NCBI GenBank assembly: GCA_030549775.1
Contig: CM060177.1
Location: 88,197,236 to 88,261,235, forward strand
Source: Tamarix chinensis
Lineage: Eukaryota; Streptophyta; Magnoliopsida; Caryophyllales; Tamaricaceae
Direction: 5' to 3'
DNA: 64,000 nucleotides
Part shown: one piece after another, positions 23,040 through 32,916 of the stretch
Layout: the number at the start of each line of letters is the position of its first letter
Numbering within the stretch: position 1 is the first letter of the stretch
The notes under the pieces: generated by a model
What the model was told of the DNA's origin: nothing
Database searches by the model: none
What the model saw: only the letters and a program-made list of their open reading frames with translations
Translations under genes and position numbers: made by a program

Positions 23040-24065
23040 CCCTTCTCCTTTGTTATAATTACCAAATTGCCCTTTGGTTGGTCAAATTACTACATTACCT
23101 TCTCCTTGATCAAAATTAAATTAAGTTGTCAACTATCCTTCTTCTTTGTTATAATTACCAAATTGTCCTTTAGTTGGTCAAATTACCAAAATGCCCTTCT
23201 CCATTATCAAAATTACCAAAATACCATTCTCCACTCTCATATTTACCAAATCACCCTTCTCCATTATCAAAATTACCAAGATGCCCTTCTCCATTATCAT
23301 AATTACCAAATTACCCTTCTTCATTATCATAACTACCAAATTACCCTTCTTCATTATCATATTTATCAAATTTCCCTTCTCTATCATCGTAATTACCAAA
23401 TTACCCTTCTCTATTATCATAATTACCAAATTACCCTTTAATTGGCTAAATTACCAAATCATCTTTTTCTATTTTCATAATTATCAAATTACCCTTCTTC
23501 GTTATTCTAATTACCCACTTACCCTTTAGTTGGTTAAATTACCAAATTAAACTTTTCTATGATCATACTTACCAAATTGCCCTTCTCCATTATTATAATT
23601 ACTATTTTACCCCTTTAGTTACAAAATTACCATTTTATCCTTTTACTTACAAAATTACCATTTTGCCCTTTACTTCCAAAATTACTATAATACCCTTAAC
23701 CTCCAAATTTACCATAATACCCTTTTACTTATAAAATTACCATTTTATCCCTTTACTTACAAAATTACTATTTTACCTTTTACTTCTAAAGTTATCATAA
23801 TACCCTTTTACTTATAAAATTACCATTTTGTCCTTTACTTCTAAAATTACCATAATACCCCCTTTTACTTACAATTTACCATTTTACCCCTTCTCCTCTA
23901 AAATTACCAAATTACCGTTTTACCCCTTACCTCCAAAATTACCATTTTACCCCTTACTTCCAAAATTACCATTTTACCCATTTCATACAAAATTACCATT
24001 TTACCCCTTTACCTCCAAAATTACCATTTTACCACTTACTTCCAAAATTACCATTTTAGCCTTTA
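23040..24065. repeat. ATTACC minisatellite in unit B
   Basis: About 1 kb of degenerate tandem repeats in two blocks. Roughly 23040-23590 is built on AATTACCAAATTACCCTTCT plus CATTATCAT (period about 36-40 bp). Roughly 23600-24065 is built on AAAATTACCATTTTACCCC (period about 27-30 bp). Long open frames here on both strands are by-products of the repeat. Confidence 0.9.
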
Positions 24066-24941
24066 TTACACCACTTTTATTAATTTACCATCATTACATA
24101 AAATACTAATATTTATGCTCCATTCTCATCATCTAACTCCACCACTATTATATTTCAACCTAATACTCATTATCACCCACACATATTAGGCCACATTCTT
24201 GCACAAGACATATTCCTAAAATACTCCTAGGGCTCAAACAATATTATTCATCCATTAAGGATCACAATAGCATAACACATCATGGATAAGTACGTAACAT
24301 TTTTCATTAATAACCAAACTCTTTCCTTAAGCAATAATTCCACACATAGCATATAAACTATCATACATTCCTTTTTATCAATCAATATAAGCAACTACAT
24401 ATAATATATTAAACAATATGTATATCATACAAAATAACATATTAAGACCCTAATGTGCTAGCATACGTTTATCCATGCGTTTAAGTGGGATTTAATGATT
24501 ACCTTAATTTCTGCAAAAAATTGAACCTTATTGCTATCCGGGTTAAAGATTCAAGCTTTGGTTAGCAAAACCAATAGCTAGAAATAATACCCATAATTAT
24601 CATATTAGAATTAGGAAAACTAAAAAGGATAAAACTTTATAAAAACTTAATTAATAACACACTTTACTTAGCCATTAATATACCTCAATAATTAAACAAA
24701 GCACATCCCATTATAAGGTAGAACTGACTTTGCATGAGCAACATGAGCCACATGTAGGTTATAAAAGGGGAAAGTGTTGAAGGGAGTGAGGTAGAAGGGA
24801 GGGGTGATGGTTTGGGTTGGGATCATGAGGGCCAAGAGGAGGGAAGGTGGAGGAGAGTTAGGGTAAGGGAAGGTTGTAGAGGTGAAGAGGGGGTGTAGGT
24901 GGTGGTCAAGGATGGGATGTTGGCAGCCAAGGGCAGCGGCA

Positions 24942-24946
24942 GAGGC
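24942..24946 (+). repeat. target duplication of solo LTR H, left copy
   Basis: GAGGC here and GAGGT at 31531-31535; the one difference is a C/T transition. Confidence 0.65.
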
Positions 24947-26019
24947 TGATAGATGAGATTTATAGATTATTTTCATGCTTAAAAATGTCATTTATCCCTC
25001 ATTAATTTTATAAGATTTAATCTTTTCATCAAGTTTTCTTCCTTTGAATAGATTTTACAGAAAAGAAAAAAATTGAGGAAATTCAAGGAGAAATCAATGA
25101 AAAGAAGAAATCAAGTGAAGAACACATCAAGAAATGTTGAATCAAGGAGAGCAAAGTTGGAAGGGGAGAAAATACACCAAGAGAAGCTATGCTGAAATTT
25201 CAAAAGGAATATAGTGGAAGAACCGAAAACATGGTACCCCGTGTTTTATAAACATGGGTCGTGTTAATTATTTCAAGCATTGATTTAAAATCTACCTATC
25301 GGCAGAACAGTTAGAAGAAAACACGGAGGTCCCGTGTTTCCAAAACGCGAACCGTGTTTCCATTTAAAAATTTGTAACTGTCTGCGCGACCTGTTTCTGA
25401 TATATTCTATCTCAAAACAGGGTTCGGGACAGAGAGAAACGGATATCGAAACAATTAGAATGTACTCTCTTCCTCTATTCTCTTAGAATATACATGTAAT
25501 GCACAATTCCAACTTTTTGATCTTCTTGAATTTTAGTGATCAATTGACAATCTGCACTTCGATTGATAAGTCTTCTCTATTCGTTTATGAATTTCAGTCT
25601 CTCTATTTTTGTTAAGTATAAGTGGATTATCTACAATTAAATTTGTGTTTGTTCTATTTTATCTTATTGTACTAATAGTGGATTTTGTGAATGTGTTTTC
25701 GTTATTAATTTTCGGTCTTTATGAAATGCCCCATAATTATTTACTTAGATATACTACTAAATAAGGATTTATTAAGAAATTAATTTATTTTATTACTTTA
25801 TTTGGAATAAGAGGGATTTATTTAGCGCAAATTAATAGGAATTTATAAATATTTTTTAGAAGAAAATTTTGACTTTTGTTATTTAAAAAGGAATTTAGGA
25901 GAAATATTTAAAAAAACCCTAAATTAGCCTAAAAAGAAAATTTAATATTATTTTAAATAAATATTTTATTTTAGATACCTAAATTATTCAAATTAATTTA
26001 TTCAAACCCAAAACCTAAA

Positions 26020-26150
26020 TTTTTCCTTTCTTTTTCTTTTCTTCCTTTCCTTTTTCTTTTCTCCTTTTTCTTTTTCTCCTTCTCTTCTTCCGCCGGTTGG
26101 GCCTGGCGCGGCCCAACCCACCTTCTCCTTCTCTTCTCCTTCCTCCGCGG
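26020..26150 (+). repeat. polypyrimidine tract of unit C
   Basis: CTTTT/CTTCTC-rich tract about 300-430 bp into the unit. The equivalent purine-rich tracts on the + strand are 42420-42540 in unit E and 52780-52870 in unit F. Confidence 0.85.
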
Positions 26151-26608
26151 CCCAGCGCTGCTGCATCCTTATGCGGAGATTCAACGCCGTCTTTCGACTC
26201 GTTTTCGGATGAGACGATGCGTCTCATTTAATGACCAAACTAACCGGCGCGACCGGCCCAGTTCTGCTTTTTATTTTCCTTCCCGGCCGACCGGCCCACC
26301 TCCCTTCTCCTTCCTTCTTCCTCCCTTCTCCTCCGTCGACGCAGCCTGCAACTCCCAGCCCGAAAATGGCGGCGCCGGCCACGATGAATTTGACCGATTG
26401 ATTCACCCCTCTTTTTCTTCCTCTTGACTCGCACTTTGACTTGGAACAATCGATTATCCTCCACTCCCACTCGTTTCCTCTCTTTTGCTTCGCGAAAGTT
26501 TGACCCCGATCCAAACTAACGCCGGTCGATTTCTGTCACCGGCCACCAACACCCTAGCAATAAATACCATCCAGGCAACCCCCAAAACCCTAATAACCCA
26601 TCTAAACT

Positions 26609-26618
26609 CTATAAATAG
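26609..26618 (+). promoter_or_regulatory. TATA box of unit C
   Basis: CTATAAATAG lies 888 bp into the unit. Units E and F have the same box in the same place, at 41966-41974 and 52299-52307 on the minus strand (862 and 854 bp in). Conservation of both sequence and distance argues that it is the LTR promoter. Transcripts would start near 26640 and leave a U5-side region of about 4 kb. Confidence 0.75.
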
Positions 26619-27159
26619 CCTAATGGTGGATGTTTTCGAGACTTCTTCTTCTCAAAAACCCTAAGAGAGATCTGTCTGCCACCGCCCCATCAGACGCCAT
26701 TATCTCCTCCCCCGGCCAACTTCAACACCTCCTCTTGCTACCAATCTTTTCCCTACAATACTATATAATTAACTAAACTAACCTTATTCCTCGATTCATC
26801 GTGTGCAAGCTTCTATAATCATCCAAAGTTGGCTAGTTGATTCGACAAGAATCTTGACCCCGAGACAGTGAACCACCATCCACCGCCACATCCGCCACTT
26901 CTAACACCTATTAAACCAACTATTAACTCCTAATAATTATCCTCTACAGCCCCATATAATTATTTTAATTTTCTTCCTCTCCATCACCCATTTTTCTAAT
27001 TTTTGGCCCCCTTAGACCCATTTTCCGGCCACCTCCGGGAACCATCGCCAGTGCCACCTTCATCCTCCAACTCAAGGTGATGCCATAGACATTTTAAATA
27101 CTTTATTTCGAATTATTTATAATTATTCTAATTTTAGCCAAAATTTTAGTATTAATTCA

Positions 27160-27165
27160 ACTTTA

Positions 27166-27196
<31 letters not shown>

Positions 27197-27720
27197 GTAA
27201 TATTGACTGTATTCTAATTTCTAAATTTTTTTTACAGGTCTGGAAGTATTATTTAGTAAGATACAGTAATTATCTCGGCCTTTACCTATTTGCTTAGATT
27301 TTTACATAATTGATGTTATTATTAATAATATTTATAATAATATTATTATTAGTATAATTACTTGGTTGATACTGTGATTATTACTGGAAGAACAGAGGCC
27401 CTAAATTTTAATTATGCCTTGCATTTATAAAATTTATTAACATTTTTCAACATTATTTTAATTATATTACCATTATTACCTTTATTAAAATATAATATAA
27501 GTATATATATACATTATTAATTTTATTATCACAATTCTGAATAATATTATGTTTATCATTGTGGGAGGGTTAGAAATCCAACTTTTAATTTTAAGAATTT
27601 TGATATCATTAATATCTAATATTCTATTTATAAAAAGTATCATTAATATTATTGTACTTTATTTATATCACTAATTATTTTTATTACTATTATTCTTATT
27701 ATTGTTATTATTATCATCAT
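27160..27720. repeat. (ATT)n-rich zone of unit C
   Basis: Interrupted ATT/TTA runs with intervening AT-rich DNA. Units E (40855-41310) and F (51000-51720) have the same zone as TAA on the + strand. Confidence 0.85.
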
Positions 27721-28299
27721 CATAGTTATGATATTATTAAATCTATTTTGGGAGAAGGGTAGAAACCCTTAGTTTATCACCTTTTTAAAAGGAAATAAGT
27801 GAATTAATTATATTAGTTCCTATAGTTAATTATTAAATAGTAAAATGTCATCCTAAAACCAAACCTCGAAATAAGTTAGAATTATATAAGAGAGTCTAAT
27901 TCTAGTATGCTTTGATATAATAGGAACCCAATCAAATCCCTCAAGTGGAATAGGAGTGTGCACCAAGACTGGTGACGTTTTAGGTAAGGGGTGCTAAGGC
28001 CTTTTATGTGCATTATATGTTTCGCATGTTATGTATCTAGTGTTTATTATTATTAAATATTTTATATGTGGTATGAATTGGAGTTGAAGTATGTTTTTGT
28101 ATGGCATGTGTGCTATATGTATGTGACGATATGTGTTGTGACCCTGTAAGACATGCATGTGAGGATGTTGATGTGGTTGTGTGGGGGAAAAGATGAAAAA
28201 GGAGAATGGGGAAAGAATTTGACTAATGGAAGTGAGTTGACCTAATTTTATGGTTTTATAAGGAATAATCTAATGTATGGTTTTAGATGGAAGAATATA

Positions 28300-28730
28300 A
28301 TTTATGGTTTTATGCGGAGAATATAATATATGATTTTATTTGGGAGAATGTAATTTATGATGTTAATTGGGAGAATCTAATTTATGATGTTATATGGGAG
28401 AATCGAATTTATGGTTTGTTTGGGAGAATCTAATTTATGATGTTATTTGGGAGAATGTAATTTATGATATCATATGGGAGAATCTAATTTATGATTTATT
28501 TGGGAAAATCTAATTTATGATGTTATTTGGGAGAATGTAATTTATGATATTATATGGGAGAATCTAATTTATGATTTGATTGGGAGAATTTAATTTTATG
28601 ATTTGTTGGGGGGAATCCAATTTATGGCTTTGCTTGGGAGGTTCTAATTTATGATTTTATGTGGGAGAATCTAACTTGTGGTCTTATATAGGAAAATATA
28701 ATTTGTGGTTATGAATGGGAGAATTTAATC
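28300..28730 (+). repeat. GGGAGAATCTAATTTATGAT tandem repeat
   Basis: At least a dozen imperfect copies of GGGAGAATSTAATTTATGAT with a spacer of TTATTT or TATAT, period near 27-31 bp. A related CCCATGCAAACCCTAGATTCT series lies in unit E at 40190-40325. Longer degenerate TGGTGGTATTAGGGTT-type repeats follow at 28900-29030. Confidence 0.85.
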
Positions 28731-29734
28731 AATTGTATGGTAAGGATGAATCTTCGGTTTTATGTGATTTGAATCTAGGGTTTGGTAAGGATGAATATTT
28801 GGTTTGGTATGGACGAATCTTTGAGTTTTATATGGTTTGAATTTAGGGTTTAGTATGGGTGAATATTTGGTTTTGTGTGGATTGAATTCAGGGTTTTGCA
28901 TGGTGGTAATTATGGTTTATATGGTGGTATTAGGGTTGTATGGTGATATTTATAATTGTATGGTGGTATTAGGGTTTACATGGTGGCATTGATGGTTGAA
29001 TGGTGGTATTAGGGTTTGCATGGAATTTAGGGTTTGCACGAAAAGTTCGAATGGTCGCATGGGATGTGTAAAGTCTACATGGGAGTAAAATTTACGTACG
29101 AAAAGTTAATTTGGGATGTAAGGAAGGTAATGTAAGCGTTGTTTGGGTAGTTAAACACCTTGGATGGAAAATAATACGTGGAACATTATTTGGGTATGTA
29201 GGAGACGAAGCTAGGGTTTGGAGTGGCTAATTGTGAATTGTCATGGTTAATTAAGGTTTGGAATGGCTAATTATGGTTGTTATGATTAAATGAGGTTTGG
29301 AGTGGTTAATTCTGGTTTGTGGTGGTTGATTAGGGTTTGGTGTGGCTACTTAAGGTTTTTGTTGTATCATGTGTTTTTGGTGATTAAGGTGTAATTATGA
29401 GAATGGAATCGATGATTTGTGATATATGGAGTGTTAAAATGATTTGGGTGATGTGAGATGGAGTAAGAGGGGATGTTAAGGCCTAAATTAGGGTTTCGGG
29501 ATAAAACCCTAGAGTGAGATGTGAAGTAGAATTGGAGGATAAGTGTAAAGGGAGCGACTCATGCATGTTTAGGGTTTGGTGGTATCACATGTGTAATTGG
29601 TGAATAAAGTATGATGATGAATATGGAATTTATGAGTTAATGATTCGTGCATGTCCAAGGTGAAAGCCTTTGAATAAGATACTTAAGACATTAATCACGT
29701 AAAGTGAAAGATGTTGAGTCGGGCACAGACCGAT

Positions 29735-30065
29735 CCACCGGCATAATAGTGGCAGGGAATATTTCCCTCGCGACCGATCCACCGGCTATAATAGTGGCAG
29801 GGCATGTACCCTCGCGACAGATCCACCGGCAATAATAGTGGGGGATCCCGAGCTCAACAAAATCAAACCCTACAGTTGCTAAGACATGGGAAAGATACTA
29901 ATTACTTACAGTGGAACACCGTGAGAGAAGGGGCCAAACCGATCCACCGGCATATAATAGTGGTAGGGTATGTTACCCTCGCGACCAATCCACCGGTTAA
30001 AATAGTGGCAGGGTATGTTACCCTTGCGACCGATCCACCGGCTAAAATATTGGGGTTCGCGTACT
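29735..30065 (+). repeat. signature repeat array in unit C (6 copies)
   Basis: Six copies of GACCGATCCACCGGCTATAA followed by TAGTGGCAGGG, with small differences, at about 29730, 29779, 29818, 29939, 29985 and 30029. The ORF 29804-30100 runs through them and is not credible as a gene. Confidence 0.92.
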
Positions 30066-31539
30066 CGTATGGACTTGATAAAAAGTATGGTGTGAAATGA
30101 ATTCTGATCAGAGATTAATTTAAAAATTAATCTAGTCTACAATCGGGCCTTGTACTCTTACTTGGATGGTTGTAAGCACCTTATGTCAATATGTTGGTAA
30201 TTATGCCCTTTTATGTTCTGCATGATTTATGTGTTTGTGTGTTGGCCTTAGTGATCAAGTCACCTTACTCAGTACTGGACCTGTACTGATACTACCTTGG
30301 TTGATGGGTCCTGTGATGATCCACTGATGGTGGGGAGTAGACCTCTTGTGCAGGTTTAAGATCAGAGACTGTTTTGGGGTGGCAGGCCTGACTTGAGTGA
30401 GTAGGCAATCCGGAATTTGACCCATCGGGTTTTATCTTGTTTAAATGTATTTCTATTTGGAAGTTACAAGTGTTATTTGAAACTTCAAGGGTATTGTAAT
30501 TAACTCTTAATTTCTCGTACTCTGATTTTGTGTATGATCTTTCGAATCCTTTTATGAATTGTTAGTTTGAATTTAACGTAAATCTTTTCTTTAGCCTTAG
30601 CACTTGGTACTGGAACGGTTGGAGAGAACCGGTCTGGTACTAAGTGTGGCGGTAACATTCCCAGAATTCACAGGTTTTAAGTGTTTCTATCTTAATTGCT
30701 TCCGTTTTAAAAAAAATTAGTGAATTTTGGGGTGTTACACTTTATATGTAATTATGTGATTTTTAAATATACAAATGTTTGAGTAAGTTGAACAGGGTAG
30801 GATGATTTGAGGATGGAATTATATCCTAATTACAATAGCATATTTTGAATGTTTGATTCTAGATGAAATTTAATTGAATTAATGGATCTAATTGAATGAT
30901 TCTGTATCATAGATTAAGATTTTTGAACTAATTAGATTGATCACCTATTTAGTTTAGAACTTAATCTTTGCTAAGGCAATGCAATTAACCCATATTTGTT
31001 AATTAATTTATCTAAAGTAGCAAGAAGATTAATTGTTAATCTTATCCATTAATTCGTGCAATTGCATAATTTGAGCTTATGTGATTATGATTGTAGTTGG
31101 TTGCTTTCCATTCATAATGCTACCATTAATTGAATCTAGCGTTCGTAACCTAGGTTACTAAATGGTTAGAAAATAAATTGAGAGCATATTCAATTAATTA
31201 AGGTTGAGAGGAAGTAACGGAATTTGTTACTATGAATTTCCAAAAGTCAACATTAAAGGGTCTAGAATCATTCTTCTTACTTGAATGTTTGATATTCTGA
31301 TTCCATCATCAATTCATTCATCCCCTATTTGTCAATTAGTGATTAAGAATTAGTATAATTAGATTTAGTATTAGAATCAATGGAATTTTATAAACGGGAT
31401 TATAACATCAATTTCAAAATTAGTGATTAAAACGTCATTCCTTGTGGGTTCGACTCCTTCTTGCCATATACTATGTATTTGGAACTTAGGATTTATTTAT
31501 TAAATTTATTGTATTTACGACAGTGCATCAGAGGTGAGG

Positions 31540-32560
31540 CTGTCAAGGTGGACGGGGTTGAGAAGGAAAGGAAAAGGAGAGGAAAATAAGGGGGTGAGGG
31601 TGTTGAGTTTGGCCAAAAGAGGTGTGGGGTGGTAGAGGGGGTTACAGGGAGTAGGTTGGTGGCTCAGCTAGCAGAAAAGGCGGCAGGATGGCGTCGGAAG
31701 GAGGGAGGAGGTTGTCGAGAAGAGAGAAAAAGGAGAGAAAAGAAAAGGGGAGGAAGAAGGTGGGTTGCAGGGGCTCGAGGGGTGGTGTGGTGGTTTAGGG
31801 CTGAGGTGGAGGGTGGCAAGGGGTGATATAGGGGTTCGGTGTGGCAGTGGAAGAGGCGGAGAGAGGCGGTGGTGCAAAACAGGGATGGAAATGGAAGGAG
31901 AAGAAAAGAGAGAAAAGAATCGGAGGAAGGGGAAGGCTCAAAAAATGGGGCAGGAAAGGGGCTCATGAGGAGAAGAAAAATGAGAGGAAGGAGAGGGCGG
32001 TAGGTAGCTGGTCAATGGCAAGTTGTAGGGTGGGTGGCATCGAGAGGGAAGGGAGGAAGGGAAAGAAAGGCCGTGTGTGATGGGGGTGCATGGCTAGTTT
32101 GGTCTGAAATGGTGAAAAAAACGATAAGGGAGAGAGAGAGAGAGGGAGGGAGGGTTACAGTGGTGGCAAGTATTGGCAGTGAGAGGCTGTAGGGCAGTGG
32201 CCGGGCGTGGCATCGAGGGCGTGCTGCATCAAGGCTAGAGGTAGAAGTAGAAAGAAAGGAAGAGGAGGGGCAGACTAGGCATAGGGGAGAAGAAAGAAAA
32301 GTGGGTCAGTCCAGTCCAGTCCAGGGAGAAAGTAAGAAAAGAAAAGGAGGGGGAGCTGGGCTGTGCGCGGGATAAGGAGAGGAGGGAAAGGAGTACGCCA
32401 AAGGACCATACACAGGGGAAAGGGGGAGGCAAGCCGGCCTGGCTGGCTGAAGGAGCAAAAAGGAAAAAGGAAAAAGGAAGAAAGGAGGAAAAAAGAGAAA
32501 AAGGAGAAAGAAAAGAAAAAAGGGGGGAAAGGAAAAGGAAAATGGGAGAATTTAAAATAA
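31540..32560. other. purine-rich low-complexity part of unit B
   Basis: GGAGG/AAAGG-rich DNA between the end of solo LTR H and the AT-rich end of unit B. It gives many long but low-complexity frames on both strands. The pieces 41400-42540 in E, 51780-52870 in F and 53170-54060 in D are of the same kind. Confidence 0.7.
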
Positions 32561-32916
32561 TTTAATTTCTAAAATAATAGGATGTAATATTTTTGGGTAC
32601 TAAATTTATTTAATAATTTATGTTAATATAATTTAATATATGAGTTTAAAAAGGTTAATTTTAAGTAAAATATTTGTTTGGGAATTTATTCAAATAAAAT
32701 GAGTATGATAAAATAATAAAATATTTATTTTAATTTATCAAATATTCCTATCTAGTTTTATATACTCAAAAATCTATCAAATAATTAAATTAAATAATTT
32801 TAAAAGCTAATTTATCCAAAATAAAATCTATTTATTAAATTCTAGGTTTTTAAAATTTTAAGGGATTACAGTTCCTCCCTCCTTTGTTATGTAAAATTTT
32901 ACCAACTACACCTTTG

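Larger units (their letters stand above)
25722..30739 (+). mobile_element. long-LTR unit C (+ strand, 5018 bp, uninterrupted)
   Basis: Unit C is the best reference copy. It begins TGAAATGCCCC and ends GAATTTTGGGGTGTTACA, flanked by an exact 5-bp duplication CTTTA (25717-25721 and 30740-30744). From 5' to 3' it has an AT-rich start, a polypyrimidine tract (26020-26150), a GC-rich block, a TATA box (26609), an (ATT)n zone (27160-27720), GGTAAGGGGTGCTAAGGCC (27981), GGGAGAATCTAATTTATGAT repeats (28300-28720), the signature array (29735-30065), CACCTTACTCAGTAC (30260) and TTAGCCTTAGCACTTGGTAC (30593). TG...CA ends plus a 5-bp duplication make it an LTR, and it is solitary. Confidence 0.93.
24947..31530 (+). 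mobile_element. solo LTR H, unrelated family (about 1.56 kb net)
   Basis: It begins TGATAGATGAG and ends GTGCATCA (TGAT...ATCA inversion), with a GAGGC/GAGGT duplication, and lies inside unit B. Its own DNA is 24947-25721 and 30740-31530; unit C interrupts it. The phrase TTGTGGGTTCGACTCC about 90 bp before its end resembles the 3' parts of Ty3/gypsy LTRs of plants, so I infer gypsy and + orientation, with modest confidence. No internal domain, primer site or polypurine tract adjoins it. It carries two copies of a CCCGTGTTT motif also found in the copia 2 LTR. Confidence 0.75.
20996..32870 (-). mobile_element. long-LTR unit B (- strand, about 5.3 kb net)
   Basis: The + strand left edge is TGTAACACCCCTAAAATTC (the unit's 3' end) and the right edge is AGGGATTACA (its start, TGTAATCCCT). 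An exact 5-bp duplication GTTCC flanks it at 20991-20995 and 32871-32875. Its own DNA is 20996-24946 and 31536-32870; between them sits solo LTR H. It holds seven CCACTATTATAG-type repeats (21684-22115), the block AGGGTAGCGACCCCTAA (about 22502), a minisatellite at 23040-24060, and purine-rich low-complexity DNA at 24770-24946 and 31536-32560. No retrotransposon internal domain adjoins it. Confidence 0.88.

Noticed and set aside
23067..23529. Repetitive ORFs over 23067-24109 and the idea of a CRISPR-like array.
   Set aside because: The repeats are degenerate, unequal in period and have no unique spacers; they form a plant minisatellite.
29804..30100. A 98-residue ORF across the signature array of unit C.
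   Set aside because: It translates the tandem repeat and is interrupted in all other copies.
20996..30739. A 9.7-kb DNA transposon with long terminal inverted repeats, suggested by the inverted copies at 21000-22800 and 29400-30740.
   Set aside because: The two arms are the ends of separate units B and C, each with its own different 5-bp duplication and further borders at 32870 and 25722.
31440..31470. tRNA-like T-arm GGGTTCGACTCC.
   Set aside because: No acceptor, D or anticodon stems can be formed around it, and the phrase is common near the ends of plant gypsy LTRs.
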